From contig NZ_GL876926.1 of assembly GCF_000192575.1 (NCBI RefSeq), forward strand, positions 1,312,434-1,376,433: a DNA stretch of 64,000 nt, given 5' to 3'. Made by a program: the position numbers and the translations under genes. Source of the stretch: Novosphingobium nitrogenifigens DSM 19370 (GTDB lineage Bacteria > Pseudomonadota > Alphaproteobacteria > Sphingomonadales > Sphingomonadaceae). The notes under the pieces were generated by a model. It saw only the letters and a list, made by a program, of their open reading frames with translations, did not search any database and was not told the origin of the DNA. Positions within the stretch are counted from its first letter, which is position 1. Each line of letters begins with the position of its first letter. Shown here one piece after another: positions 17,731 through 26,840 of the stretch.

Positions 17731-19488
17731 ATGATCCCCACTCCTGCACATCGGCAGCCGCGCAACCGCAAGGCCGCACTCTGTCTCGGTCTCGCCCTTG
17801 TCGCGCTCATGCAGTCGAGTGGCGTGCAAGCCCAAACCTCCACCACCGGACATGCACCGGCGCTGGTCGGTCCCCCCGATGATCAGGCGGACAATCAGTC
17901 CAACATGGTCCGCCGGGAAATCGTCCAGAGCGATGCCGAAGACGGCCGCGCATCGATCGAAGTGGAATTGCCGCCCGAAACGCCGCGCGACATTCGCGAT
18001 GCCGCCCTGTCCGGGCAGGCCGTGGGCGATTTCCATACGGCCATGGGGCTTGCGTACTGGACTTCGCCTGCGCTTCTTGCCCAACGGTCGCTGGTCAAGA
18101 GCTATGACTATCGCGTCCCCGAAGCGCGAGCGGCCTATGGTCTCCAACTCGACTATCAGTTGATGATGGGGTTCCAGCGCGATCACCTCGATCCGACCGC
18201 GCTGCAACGCCAGCTTGGCCAGACGACGCCGACGACCTCGTGGGGTTGGAGCAATTCGGCCATGGCGATCCTGACCATGCCGCTGTTCACTTTTGGCCGC
18301 AATTTCGCCAGCGAACGCTCGGCGCTTGCCCAGCGCGCCTATCAGAAGCAGGTTCTGCGCTCGACCGAGCAACAGGCGCTGTACGACGCGATCTCCTCTT
18401 ATGCCGGGCTGATCCGCGACCGGGCCGAAGTCGCGATCGCCCGCGACAACCTTGTCGCGCTGGAACAGGAACTGCTCGACAACGAGACCCGGCTCAAGTC
18501 CCACGAGATCACCGTCACCGACCTGGAGCAGGTCAAGACCCGCGTCGAACTCGGCCGTGCCCAGCTTTATGCGGCCCAGCGCGATGCCGCGACAAGCGAA
18601 TCCACGTTCGTTCAGAAAGTGGGTGTCGGGGCCGCCACCGACCTTGCCGATCCTCCGCTGCTCGACCTGCCGATCCGCACGCTTGAGGAAGCCTATGCCT
18701 ATGCCGAGGAGCACAGCCCGGTGATCCTCGCCGCCCACGAACGCGAGCGCGTGTCGCGAGCGGCCGTCGCGGCGGCCAAGGCGGACCTTCTCCCCCGCGT
18801 CGATCTCAAGGCGCAGGCTCTTTATGGTAGCCAGAGCCCGTACAACAACTATGCCCGCTATAACGAGGAACTGGCCCAGGTCGTCGTGACCGGTCCTTTG
18901 TTCGAAAGCGGCGTCCGCCGGACCAAGATCGCCGACGCGGTCGCCGCCAACGATTCCGACTGGCGCCTGATCGACGGCGCCATGCGCGACACCCGCGCCT
19001 CGGTCGCGGCCGCATGGAACGACTGGAAAGCGCAACTGGCAGCCATCGACCACTATTCCGCGGCAGCCGTTGCCGCGAAAAAGGCATATGAAGGCGCCGT
19101 CGTTCAGGAGCGCGAGGGGCTTTACACCACTTTCGACGTCCTGCAGCTCGCGCTCGAACTGCTCAACACGCGCAGCACGTATAACTCGGCAAAGGCGACC
19201 GCCTATATCGACGCGGCCAAGATCATGGCCCTGATCGGCGGCATGGAACCCGACTTCGTATTGCCGGGGCAGGATCGCTATAACGACGAGCGCCATCTCG
19301 ACCGCGTTCGCCATCGCGATGACCTGCCGCTGCTGACCCCGCTGCTCCGCACGCTCGACGGCGTTACGACGAAGAGCAACGACCGCCGCGCGGTACGCGA
19401 CCCGGCCGAGAGAATTCAGGTTCCCGCCGTCAAGATCACTGATCCGCCCCCACCGACCACACCCGGAACGCTGCCCCAGACACACTGA
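17731..19488 (+). CDS. tolC: TolC-family outer-membrane protein of type I secretion system
   Basis: Outer-membrane channel protein of roughly 585 residues with a signal peptide (ALCLGLALVALMQSSGVQAQ). Two tandem outer-membrane efflux repeats are seen, for example YAGLIRDRAEVAIARDNLVALEQELLDNETRL and ARYNEELAQVVVTGPLFESGVRRTKI. A long C-terminal tail rich in charged residues and prolines follows the second repeat, making it longer than E. coli TolC. Start at ATG 17731 is preferred; a GTG at 17722 is an alternative. Third gene of the secretion cassette. The stop lies inside a four-copy 14-base tandem repeat. Confidence 0.88.
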   Translation: MIPTPAHRQPRNRKAALCLGLALVALMQSSGVQAQTSTTGHAPALVGPPDDQADNQSNMVRREIVQSDAEDGRASIEVELPPETPRDIRDAALSGQAVGDFHTAMGLAYWTSPALLAQRSLVKSYDYRVPEARAAYGLQLDYQLMMGFQRDHLDPTALQRQLGQTTPTTSWGWSNSAMAILTMPLFTFGRNFASERSALAQRAYQKQVLRSTEQQALYDAISSYAGLIRDRAEVAIARDNLVALEQELLDNETRLKSHEITVTDLEQVKTRVELGRAQLYAAQRDAATSESTFVQKVGVGAATDLADPPLLDLPIRTLEEAYAYAEEHSPVILAAHERERVSRAAVAAAKADLLPRVDLKAQALYGSQSPYNNYARYNEELAQVVVTGPLFESGVRRTKIADAVAANDSDWRLIDGAMRDTRASVAAAWNDWKAQLAAIDHYSAAAVAAKKAYEGAVVQEREGLYTTFDVLQLALELLNTRSTYNSAKATAYIDAAKIMALIGGMEPDFVLPGQDRYNDERHLDRVRHRDDLPLLTPLLRTLDGVTTKSNDRRAVRDPAERIQVPAVKITDPPPPTTPGTLPQTH

Positions 19489-19538
19489 TCCGGCCGCACT
19501 GATCCGGCCGCACTGATCCGGCCGCACTGATCCGGCAG
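19483..19538. repeat. Four-copy 14-bp tandem repeat
   Basis: The unit CACTGATCCGGCCG occurs four times head to tail (19483, 19497, 19511, 19525), the last with one change. The first copy contains the tolC stop codon, and the array fills most of the gap between tolC (plus) and the kdpE-like gene (minus), which converge here. Copy number could vary between strains by slippage. Confidence 0.9.
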
Positions 19539-19551
19539 CGCCGCCCCCGCC

Positions 19552-20250
19552 TTACCCCGCGATGGCCACTGCAAGGCGATAGCCCACACCCGGCTCGTTG
19601 CGGATGCGAGACGGCTGGTCGCCCGCATCCCCCTCAAGCTTGCGTCGAATGCCACGCGCGGCAACCCGCAGGTATTCGACGTCGCTTTCGTGTCCCGGTC
19701 CCCAGATCGTGCGCAGGAGATGCGCATGGGTAACTACTTTGCCCGCATTCGCGGCAAGCTCGGCAAGCATGGCGAATTCCTTGGGCGCGAGATGGACTTC
19801 CACCCCGTCCTTGCGCACGACCCGCGCGGCCAGATCGATTTCCACGTCGTCGAAGCGCAAGGCCGCCGCCAGCACTTCCGGCCCGGTCCTGTGGCGTAGC
19901 GCAGTCCGCACCCGGGCCAGCACTTCTTCGGTATCGAAGGGCTTCGTGACATAGTCGTCCGCACCGCGATCGAGCGCTGCAACCTTCTGCGCGGTCGCGT
20001 CCCGCGCGGACAGGACCACCACTGCGGCCCCGGCCTTGCGCAAAGGGGCGATGAGATCGAGCCCGTCCCGATCGGGAAGGCCAAGATCGAGGAGGACGAC
20101 TTGCGGCGTCTCGTCATGGGCCGCAGTCATGGCCGTCGCGGCAAGATCGGCTTCGCTGACCCGATACCCGGCAGGCTCCAACGCGGCGCGCAGAAGCGAA
20201 CGGATCGACGGTTCGTCGTCGATGACCAGAATTCGAACCGAACCACCCAT
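19552..20250 (-). CDS. kdpE: KdpE-like response regulator
   Basis: OmpR/PhoB-family response regulator of 232 residues. The receiver has the acidic pair at 11-12, phospho-acceptor Asp55 (VVLLDLGLPDRDG) and Lys in DDYVTKPF. The C-terminal winged helix (LAPKEFAMLAELAANAGKVVTHAHLLRTIWGPGH, EYLRVAARGIRRKLE) ends GVGYRL and is closest in pattern to KdpE. It follows the KdpD-like kinase by 36 bases on the same strand, so they form a pair. No kdpFABC genes are nearby; the neighbouring potassium gene is kup, divergent. Confidence 0.85.
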   Translation of the reverse strand: MGGSVRILVIDDEPSIRSLLRAALEPAGYRVSEADLAATAMTAAHDETPQVVLLDLGLPDRDGLDLIAPLRKAGAAVVVLSARDATAQKVAALDRGADDYVTKPFDTEEVLARVRTALRHRTGPEVLAAALRFDDVEIDLAARVVRKDGVEVHLAPKEFAMLAELAANAGKVVTHAHLLRTIWGPGHESDVEYLRVAARGIRRKLEGDAGDQPSRIRNEPGVGYRLAVAIAG

Positions 20251-20286
20251 GAACGCCCCCGTTGTTTCGCGTTCTCCCTGCCCGGT

Positions 20287-21919
20287 TCAGGCGGCGCTGT
20301 CGACCTGCCGCAAATTTCCCGGTGGAATCAAAAGGGTGAATACCGCCCCTTGCCCTTCCAAACGGTTGGCTGCGGCGACTTCCATCCCCATCGCCTGGGC
20401 AAAGCCCTTGACGATGGCAAGCCCCAGCCCGGTTCCCCCGCGCCGGTCCGACCCTTCCAGCCGGGTGAACATGCCGAACACGCGCTGTTCTTCGCCGGGC
20501 CGAATACCCGGCCCCTCGTCGAGAACCGACAAGGCAAGACCCTCGCCCGCCGCACGGGCGCGAACGACCACTTTGCCCCGCGATCCGCCATGCTTGGCCG
20601 CATTGTCGATGAGATTGATCAGGCAATGATGAAGCAGGACCGGATCGGCAAGGACGAGCGGCAAGTCGCGCGAGACTTCCACCGCGATGCGATGGCCACC
20701 CAGAACCCGCCGCAAATCGTCAAGCGCGGCCGTCACAGCCTCGGAGAGGTCGACCGGTTCGAGCGCGCGGTCGAGCCCTCCCGTTTCGATCCGCACCATG
20801 TCAATCAGATTGGCCACGAAACGATCGAGCCGTTCCGCCTCGCCGCGCGCCATGTCGAGCTGGCTCTGCTGGACCGGCGTTTCGGGCCGGATGGCACGCA
20901 ACATGCCCAGCACCGTCGTCAGCGGCGTGCGCAAGTCATGGCCGATCGAGGAGAGCAAGGCCGCCCGCAGGCGATCGCGCTCCTGGATCTTGCCCAGAGC
21001 GAGCATTTCCTCCTCGACGGTGATCCGGGCGAGCGCCAGCCCCGCCTGATCGAGGAGGCTTGCCAGAAGCGGCAACTGCGTTGGTCCCAAAGGCGTACCG
21101 GCATCCTCGCGCGCAACGCCCAGAACCGCATGCGCGACATTGCCGCCGCGTACCGGATGGAAATGCCATTCCGACACCGCCATGCTGTCGCTGCCCGGGC
21201 CGGTGGGACGGGCGGTGTCGAAAGCCCAGCGCGCCGCGACCCCGTCGATAAGGTCGAGATCGCCCCGAGCAGGGATCGCCGCCTTGACCACCAGATGCCG
21301 CCCGCCTTCGCCCGGAGGATCGGGTGCCACAACGATCGTGCGCACATCGAACAGCCGCGCGATTTCCTGGCTCAGCACATCCCACAATTCCTCGCGACGA
21401 TTGACCCCCATCAGCACCCGCGCAAACCCGGCGAGTGCCCCGTTGCGATCGGCATTGGCCTGAGCCAGCCTCGCCTTGCTGCGGACTTGCGCGCCAAGCT
21501 GGCTGGAAACCACCGCCACTCCGATCAGGATCACCATCGAGACCACGTTCGACGGATCGGCAATCGCGAAACTGAACCGGGGGGGGCACGAAAAAGAAAT
21601 CGTAGGCGATCGTCGCGACGAGACCGGTCGCAAGCCCCGTTCCCAATCCCTGCCGCGTCCCGGCATAGATCACGGGGATCAGGTAGAGCATCGCGATATC
21701 GGCATCGTTGCCGTGAACCGCGAGCCCCTCGCCCGCCAGCGTGACCAGCGCCAGCAGCACGAATGCGACCAGCGGGCCCACCCCGCCCGCCGCCTTGCGG
21801 CCGGCAGCAGGCACAAGATCGTCGGGGCCGGATGGGACGAGGAGATTCGGGGCAAAGAGATTCGGCACAGGTTTCACCCTCGCACGGTGCCGTTCCTGAA
21901 CCCGATCTGTCGAGAGCAT
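20287..21919 (-). pseudogene. kdpD: KdpD-like sensor kinase split by a +1 base in a G8 tract
   Basis: A short KdpD-type histidine kinase that lacks the usual N-terminal KdpD-sensor and Usp domains. Frame one encodes the DUF4118 membrane segments (GPLVAFVLLALVTLAGEGLA to AYDFFFVPP). The second frame resumes with RFSFAIADPSNVVSMV, which in intact KdpD directly follows FFFxPP. It then continues through the GAF-like region, the H-box (LLSSIGHDLRTPLTTVLGML) and ATPase motifs (LINLIDNAAKHGG, GTGLGLAIVKGFA). The break lies exactly at eight Gs (plus strand 21579-21586). Seven would restore one reading frame of about 540 residues. A sequencing error, a real mutation or slippage cannot be told apart here. 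The start at 21919 is the ATG nearest kup's divergent start. Confidence 0.82.
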
Positions 21920-21974
21920 AAAGAAGGCATAAAGTTTCTCGTCGCCGTCATGAAGGAAGCGTAGCGGCCCATCC

Positions 21975-23927
21975 ATGACCGACAACCTCCATGCGACTCC
22001 GGCCGCTTCTGCGGACCAGGTCGATCCCGTCGCCCAGCAGGCCGCCCCCGCGGACTGCGACAACCATCATCACGGAGACAGTCTGCGCACGCTCGCCATC
22101 GGCGCCATCGGCGTCGTTTTCGGCGACATCGGGACGAGCCCGCTCTATTCGCTGCGGGAAAGCTTCATCGGCGCGCACCCGCTGGCGGTCGACCCCGCGC
22201 ATATCTTCGGCGTGCTTTCGCTGATCTTCTGGACGATGACGCTGGTCGTCACGATCAAATATGTCTTCATCATCCTCCATGCCGACAACAAGGGCGAAGG
22301 CGGCAGCCTTGCCCTGCTCGCACTGATCGGGCGCAAGCTCGGACAGACCAAGTGGAGCACGATGACCGTCCTGTGCGGGATCATCGCGACGGCGCTGTTC
22401 TACGGCGACGCGATCATCACTCCGGCCATGTCCGTCCTGTCGGCGGTCGAAGGGCTCGAAGTGGTCGAACCCGCCTTTGAAAAGCTGGTTCTGCCGATCT
22501 CGATCGCAATCCTGATCGGTCTCTTCGCGATCCAGTCGCGCGGGACGGCGGCGGTCGGCAAGCTGTTCGGCCCGATCATGCTGGTCTATTTCGCAGTCAT
22601 CGGCATCCTCGGGATCATGGGCATCATGCATGCACCCGAAATCCTGTGGTCGCTCAACCCGATCTATGCCTACCGCTTCTTCGCGCTCGACCCGATGCTG
22701 GCGTTTCTTGCCCTGGGTTCGGTCGTCCTGGCGGTGACCGGGGCCGAAGCGCTTTATGCCGACATGGGCCATTTCGGCCGCAAGGCGATCATGATCGCCT
22801 GGCTCTGGGTTGCCTTTCCCTGCCTGCTCATCAACTACATGGGGCAGTCGGCCCTCTTGTTGAAGAACCCCAAGCTGGTCGAAAACCCGTTCTTCCTGAT
22901 GGCACCGGAATGGGGTCGCCTGCCGCTGGTGATCCTTGCCACCATGGCCACCATCATCGCCAGCCAGGCCGTGATCTCGGGCGCCTATTCGATCTCGCAA
23001 CAGGCAATCCAGCTCGGCTTCCTCCCGCGCATCCGCATTCAGCACACCAGCGCCAAGGCCGCCGGGCAGATCTATGTCCCGCTGGTCAACTGGCTGCTGC
23101 TCGTTCTGGTGCTCTTGCTGGTGGTGGGCTTCCGCTCGTCGAACAATCTGGCCTCGGCCTATGGCATCGCCGTCACCGGGACCATGTTCATCACCGCCTG
23201 CATGCTCGGCATCCTGACTTTCGCCGTGTGGCAATGGCCGCCGCTCCTAGCAGGCTCGCTGACCGGTGCGTTCCTGCTTGTCGACGGGGCCTATTTCGCC
23301 TCGAACATCACCAAGATCCCCGATGGCGGCTGGTTCCCGCTGCTGATCGCGGCAATCGTGTTCACGGTGCTGACCACATGGTCGACCGGACGGCGCATCC
23401 TTCGCGAACGGCTGGCCGAGGATTCGATGCCTTTCGACCTCTTCCTCAACTCGGTCTGCGACAAGGTCCGTCGTGTCCCCGGAACTTCGGTGTTCCTGTC
23501 CTCGACCAGCGAAGGCATTCCCCCGGCGCTGCTGCATAACCTGAAGCACAATCACATCCTGCATCAGCGCGTGGTCATCCTGACCGTCGTGACCGAAGGC
23601 GTGCCGCACGTACCCCAGGCTTCGCGCCGGACCATCGAGGACATCGGCCACGGCTTCTTCCGCATGATCATCCGCATCGGGTTCATGGACGAAGCCAACA
23701 TCCCGGCCGAACTTTCCGCCGAGAACCGTGCGGGCGGGCCGTTCAAGCCGATGGAAACGAGCTATTTCCTCGCGCGCCAGACGCTGATCCCGTCAAAGCG
23801 GCCGGGCATGGCCCTGTGGCGCGAAAAGCTCTTTGCCTGGATGGTGCGCAACGCGGAAAGCGCGATGCAGTTCTTCCGCCTGCCGACCAACCGCGTGATC
23901 GAACTGGGCAGCCAGCTGGAAATCTGA
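21975..23927 (+). CDS. kup: Kup potassium uptake transporter
   Basis: Low-affinity K+/H+ symporter of the KUP/HAK/KT family, 650 residues. The N-terminal LAIGAIGVVFGDIGTSPLYSL is the family signature, followed by about twelve membrane segments and a soluble C-terminal domain (NILTVVTEGVPHV-like region onward) typical of Kup. The His-rich start (CDNHHHGDS) is unusual but shared by some sphingomonads. It is divergent from the KdpD/KdpE-like pair with only about 55 bases between starts, so their promoters overlap. Confidence 0.97.
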   Translation: MTDNLHATPAASADQVDPVAQQAAPADCDNHHHGDSLRTLAIGAIGVVFGDIGTSPLYSLRESFIGAHPLAVDPAHIFGVLSLIFWTMTLVVTIKYVFIILHADNKGEGGSLALLALIGRKLGQTKWSTMTVLCGIIATALFYGDAIITPAMSVLSAVEGLEVVEPAFEKLVLPISIAILIGLFAIQSRGTAAVGKLFGPIMLVYFAVIGILGIMGIMHAPEILWSLNPIYAYRFFALDPMLAFLALGSVVLAVTGAEALYADMGHFGRKAIMIAWLWVAFPCLLINYMGQSALLLKNPKLVENPFFLMAPEWGRLPLVILATMATIIASQAVISGAYSISQQAIQLGFLPRIRIQHTSAKAAGQIYVPLVNWLLLVLVLLLVVGFRSSNNLASAYGIAVTGTMFITACMLGILTFAVWQWPPLLAGSLTGAFLLVDGAYFASNITKIPDGGWFPLLIAAIVFTVLTTWSTGRRILRERLAEDSMPFDLFLNSVCDKVRRVPGTSVFLSSTSEGIPPALLHNLKHNHILHQRVVILTVVTEGVPHVPQASRRTIEDIGHGFFRMIIRIGFMDEANIPAELSAENRAGGPFKPMETSYFLARQTLIPSKRPGMALWREKLFAWMVRNAESAMQFFRLPTNRVIELGSQLEI

Positions 23928-23953
23928 GCGCCCATCTGCGCGAACAACGGAAA

Positions 23954-23982
23954 CGGGGGCAAGCCATTGCGGCTTGCCCCCG
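23954..23982 (+). terminator. Candidate kup terminator
   Basis: A twelve-base stem (CGGGGGCAAGCC with GGCTTGCCCCCG) and five-base loop begin 26 bases after the kup stop. No U tract follows, so termination may be weak or Rho-assisted. Confidence 0.6.
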
Positions 23983-24048
23983 GACATGACAAGGCGAGGT
24001 AAGGCGGGCACCCACACCCATGCCCCCCATGCCAAGGATCCTGTCCCC

Positions 24049-24825
24049 ATGACTGCCTTTTCGCTGTTGCGTTACTGGCCCCGCCTTGCGGCGAGCGCAC
24101 TTGCAGGAACACTGGCGCTTTCTGCTCTTCCTGTCGCGGCCCAGAACGGCGCAGGCCAGAACGAAGGGGGCCAAACCAGCGGTGACCCCAGCGCGGAAAC
24201 GGGGTGGCAGGAAGCCCCGCTTCTCCCTCCCATCGGCAAGGACGATCGCCTTTACGGCAAGGCCGACGCGGATTTCAGCCTGATCGTCTACCTCGATCCC
24301 GAATGTCCTTATTGCAAGGTGCTGGGGCAGCAACCTGAACATGTCGTCGACACGTCGGGCGGCAAGGTCAATCTCGCCGTGCGCCTGTTCCCCCTGCCCT
24401 TTCACGGCCCGAACGCCATGCTCGCTTCGACGACCGCGCTGTGCGTCGGCGATCAGGCCGGCCCCCTCGCCTATTACCGCTTCCTCGACGGGTGGATGGC
24501 CATGACCGGCAGCAACGGCAAGGGTATCGGCGCCGGCACCGCAGGGAAAGGCGATCCGGTCGCCGAACTCGCCGCCACCTCGGGCGCCCGCAATCGCGAA
24601 GCCCTCGCCGAGTGCAGCGTGTCCGAGCAGACCAACCAGCGCCTCGCTCGCGAAATGCGCGTCGGCGAACTGGCGGGGGTTCAGGGAACCCCCGCGATCG
24701 CCATTCGCGACAACCGCGCAGGCCGTACGATCATGGTCATGGGCGCCATCGGCGAAGCGGACATCAAGAACGCCATCGCTTTCCTCGCCCGCGTTACGGC
24801 TCAGGCCCAGAATACGAGCAGCTAA
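24049..24825 (+). CDS. Periplasmic DsbA/DsbG-like thioredoxin-fold protein
   Basis: A 258-residue secreted thiol-disulfide protein. A signal peptide (LAASALAGTLALSALPVAAQ) is followed by an acidic/Gln spacer and a thioredoxin fold. The fold has the active site CPYC in LDPECPYCKVLG, a FPLPFHGPNA stretch, and a cis-proline loop VQGTPAIAIR. The spacing fits DsbA/DsbC/DsbG oxidoreductases acting in the periplasm. A further cysteine pair (TALCVG, EALAECSV) is present in the helical insert. The start MTAFSLLRYW is chosen to give a normal signal peptide. Confidence 0.8.
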   Translation: MTAFSLLRYWPRLAASALAGTLALSALPVAAQNGAGQNEGGQTSGDPSAETGWQEAPLLPPIGKDDRLYGKADADFSLIVYLDPECPYCKVLGQQPEHVVDTSGGKVNLAVRLFPLPFHGPNAMLASTTALCVGDQAGPLAYYRFLDGWMAMTGSNGKGIGAGTAGKGDPVAELAATSGARNREALAECSVSEQTNQRLAREMRVGELAGVQGTPAIAIRDNRAGRTIMVMGAIGEADIKNAIAFLARVTAQAQNTSS

Positions 24826-24902
24826 ACCGCCAAAAACGCGCGGCCAAGAAGGCGGGTATCCGTATGGGAAAGCCCGCCATTCGAGGAAACGGTTTTGTTC
24901 GA

Positions 24903-25523
24903 TCAATTGGGACGAACCGCTTCTGGCAAAATCACTTTCTCGACAGGCAATGTCGTCAGTCGGGCATCCAGACCAGCTACGACCTGTGCCGTAAGGTCAT
25001 TAGTCAGGTTTCCGCCGAGAACCATCTTACGATCGAGCAGAATTCCACAGCCGTGCTGGGTATAGACCGAGACGATGACCGGCTGAACCTCACCAAAAAT
25101 GCCTTCGATCGCCTTCGTACGGGTCTGCTCGATCTCTCGGGTGCGCAAGTCTGCCTTGCCCTTGATCGCAGCCAGCTTCTCGCCCAGCGTCTTATCGCGC
25201 GCACGAAGCTGATTTTCGGAAATCTTGCCCACCTGCCCACGCAAGGTCGCGATTTCGGCATCCACGGGCTTGCGGTCAGCCGTGACTTCGGCCTGTGCTG
25301 CGGCGGTGATCTGCTTCAGGCGTTCCGTGGCGTAAAGCCCCACCTTGCTGTTGGTGAGAACCGCATCGCGAGAAAGATAGCAGACCCCGGGAATGGCCGG
25401 TCCGCCGAGCGTCGTCCCGGCAGGCGACGGCGCAGATAACATCGGTTGCTCAGGCGCTGCAGCGAACGCCGGTCCGGAAACCAGCGTCGCAAGGACGACG
25501 AGACTAAGACGGGAAAAATTCAT
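24903..25523 (-). CDS. Skp/OmpH-family periplasmic chaperone
   Basis: A 206-residue protein of the OmpH/Skp family, which in E. coli holds unfolded outer-membrane proteins in the periplasm. It has a signal peptide (LVVLATLVSGPAFAA) and a central coiled-coil region with Lys/Arg/Glu repeats (ATERLKQITAAAQAEV, RARDKTLGEKLAAIKGKADLRTREI). It is not next to bamA or lpxD, the usual partners, so it may be a second paralogue. The right end of an IS630 remnant lies only 60 bases upstream of its ATG, leaving little room for a native promoter. Confidence 0.75.
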   Translation of the reverse strand: MNFSRLSLVVLATLVSGPAFAAAPEQPMLSAPSPAGTTLGGPAIPGVCYLSRDAVLTNSKVGLYATERLKQITAAAQAEVTADRKPVDAEIATLRGQVGKISENQLRARDKTLGEKLAAIKGKADLRTREIEQTRTKAIEGIFGEVQPVIVSVYTQHGCGILLDRKMVLGGNLTNDLTAQVVAGLDARLTTLPVEKVILPEAVRPN

Positions 25524-25583
25524 TGCAAGCAAGCTCCTGAACTCGAATCCCACGGATCCGATGCATGATGAACCAATGCCCTA

Positions 25584-25599
25584 GTCATCTGAATCTAAA
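25584..25599 (+). repeat. IS630 terminal inverted repeat, left
   Basis: GTCATCTGAATCTAAA starts just inside the left TA and matches the right end (reverse complement of 26730-26745) at 13 of 16 bases. Confidence 0.85.
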
Positions 25600-26684
25600 G
25601 TTCGCCGCATAATCTGCGCTCTGTAGCTTGGCAGAAACGCTTGACGGAGGCGAGGATTTCATCGGCGGATTTGGTCCAGCGGTATGGCTTTGGGTTCTGG
25701 TTGTGCTGCTCGATGAATGCGCCGATATCCTGTTCGAGCTGAGCGGTGGAGGTATGAACACCGCGGCGCAATTGCTTGCGGGTGAGTTCGGCAAACCAGC
25801 GCTCGACCTGATTGATCCATGATGCTGATGTCGGCGTGAAATGGACGTGATAATGAGGGCGCCGTGCCAACCATGCCCTGACCAGCGCAGTCTTGTGAGT
25901 GGCGTAATTGTCCATGATGATATGGATATCGAGATCAGGCGGTACCCTGGCATCGATCTGTTTGAGAAAGTCGAGGAATTCGGCTGCCCGGTGCCGCTTG
26001 TAACATTTGCCGATGACGAAGCCCAATGCGGTGTCGAGCGCCGCGAACAAGGATGTCGTTCCGTGACGAACATAGCTGTGAGTGCGGCGCTCGGGCACGC
26101 CGGGCATCATGGGCAGGACCGGCTGTTCGCGATCAAGCGCCTGGATCTGCGACTTTTCGTCGACGCTGAGCACGAGCGCGCGGTTGGGCGGGGACAGATA
26201 GAGGCCAACAATGTCGCGGACCTTATCGACAAACAGCGGATCGCTTGACGGTTTGAACGTCTCTGATCGGTGCGGTTGCAGTCCGAAGGCGGTCCAGATG
26301 CGCCGGACGTGGTATGGGAAAAGCCTGTCGCGCCCGCCATGAAGCGGATCGACCAGTGGGTTGCGTCAGCCGGTATCGATCGCAAGGTCCGCTCGATGAC
26401 TGCCGCAACCTGATCGTCATCGATCCTGCGCGGGCTTCGTCCAAAAGCCCCTCGACACGATCCTTCAAAAAACGCCGCCGCCATTTGCCAACCGTGTGTT
26501 CATGCACACCCAGTTCGGCAGCAACAACCTTGCTCTGGATGCCATCGGCGCAGCGCAAGATGATCCGACACCTCTCCGACATCGAGCGCGCTACACGCTG
26601 CCGCCGGACTTGCCGTTCCAGATATTCGCGTTCCTCCGGCTCCAAAATCAGAGCCGCCGTTAGCCGGCCAATCGTGTTTGCCAT
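25595..26684 (-). pseudogene. IS630-family transposase, two frameshifts
   Basis: The transposase reads in three frames. Frame one (from 26684) gives the start MANTIGRLTAAL and the helix-turn-helix part (VVAAELGVHEHTVGKWRRRF) up to LLDEARAG. Frame two gives RRIDDDQVAAVIERTLRSIP to GATGFSHTT. Frame three gives VRRIWTAFGLQPHRSETF and the DDE catalytic region: Asp in LSVDEKSQIQ, Asp in IIMDNYATHK and Glu in SWINQVERWF. The shifts are near 26425-26436 and 26307-26311. A single programmed frameshift is known in some IS630 elements, but two breaks point to a degraded copy. Confidence 0.88.
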
Positions 26685-26729
26685 GCTGCGATCCCCTCTC
26701 GGGAAATCACATCATACAATGATGCTTAT

Positions 26730-26745
26730 TTCAGTTCCAGATGAC
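26730..26745 (-). repeat. IS630 terminal inverted repeat, right
   Basis: The reverse complement of this segment, GTCATCTGGAACTGAA, pairs with the left end at 25584-25599. Confidence 0.85.
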
Positions 26746-26840
26746 TAGGCCGTTAGAGCACGTACCCTGACCGGAAATTTACGGAGGGCGGATCAACCGG
26801 CCTAGATCGGTGGCCCCGACAATCGAGGAATGCCCCTGCT

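Larger units (their letters stand above)
25582..26747 (-). mobile_element. IS630-family insertion element, decayed
   Basis: The ends are 25584-25599 (GTCATCTGAATCTAAA) and the reverse complement of 26730-26745 (GTCATCTGGAACTGAA), which match at 13 of 16 positions. Each end is flanked by TA (25582-25583 and 26746-26747), the duplicated target of IS630 elements. The internal length is about 1.16 kb, normal for the family. The transposase is frameshifted at two points, so the copy is unlikely to move by itself. Confidence 0.88.

Noticed and set aside
26749..26840. tRNA-like stretch (GTTAGAGCACGTACC) near the IS end
   Set aside because: No cloverleaf or acceptor stem can be formed around it.
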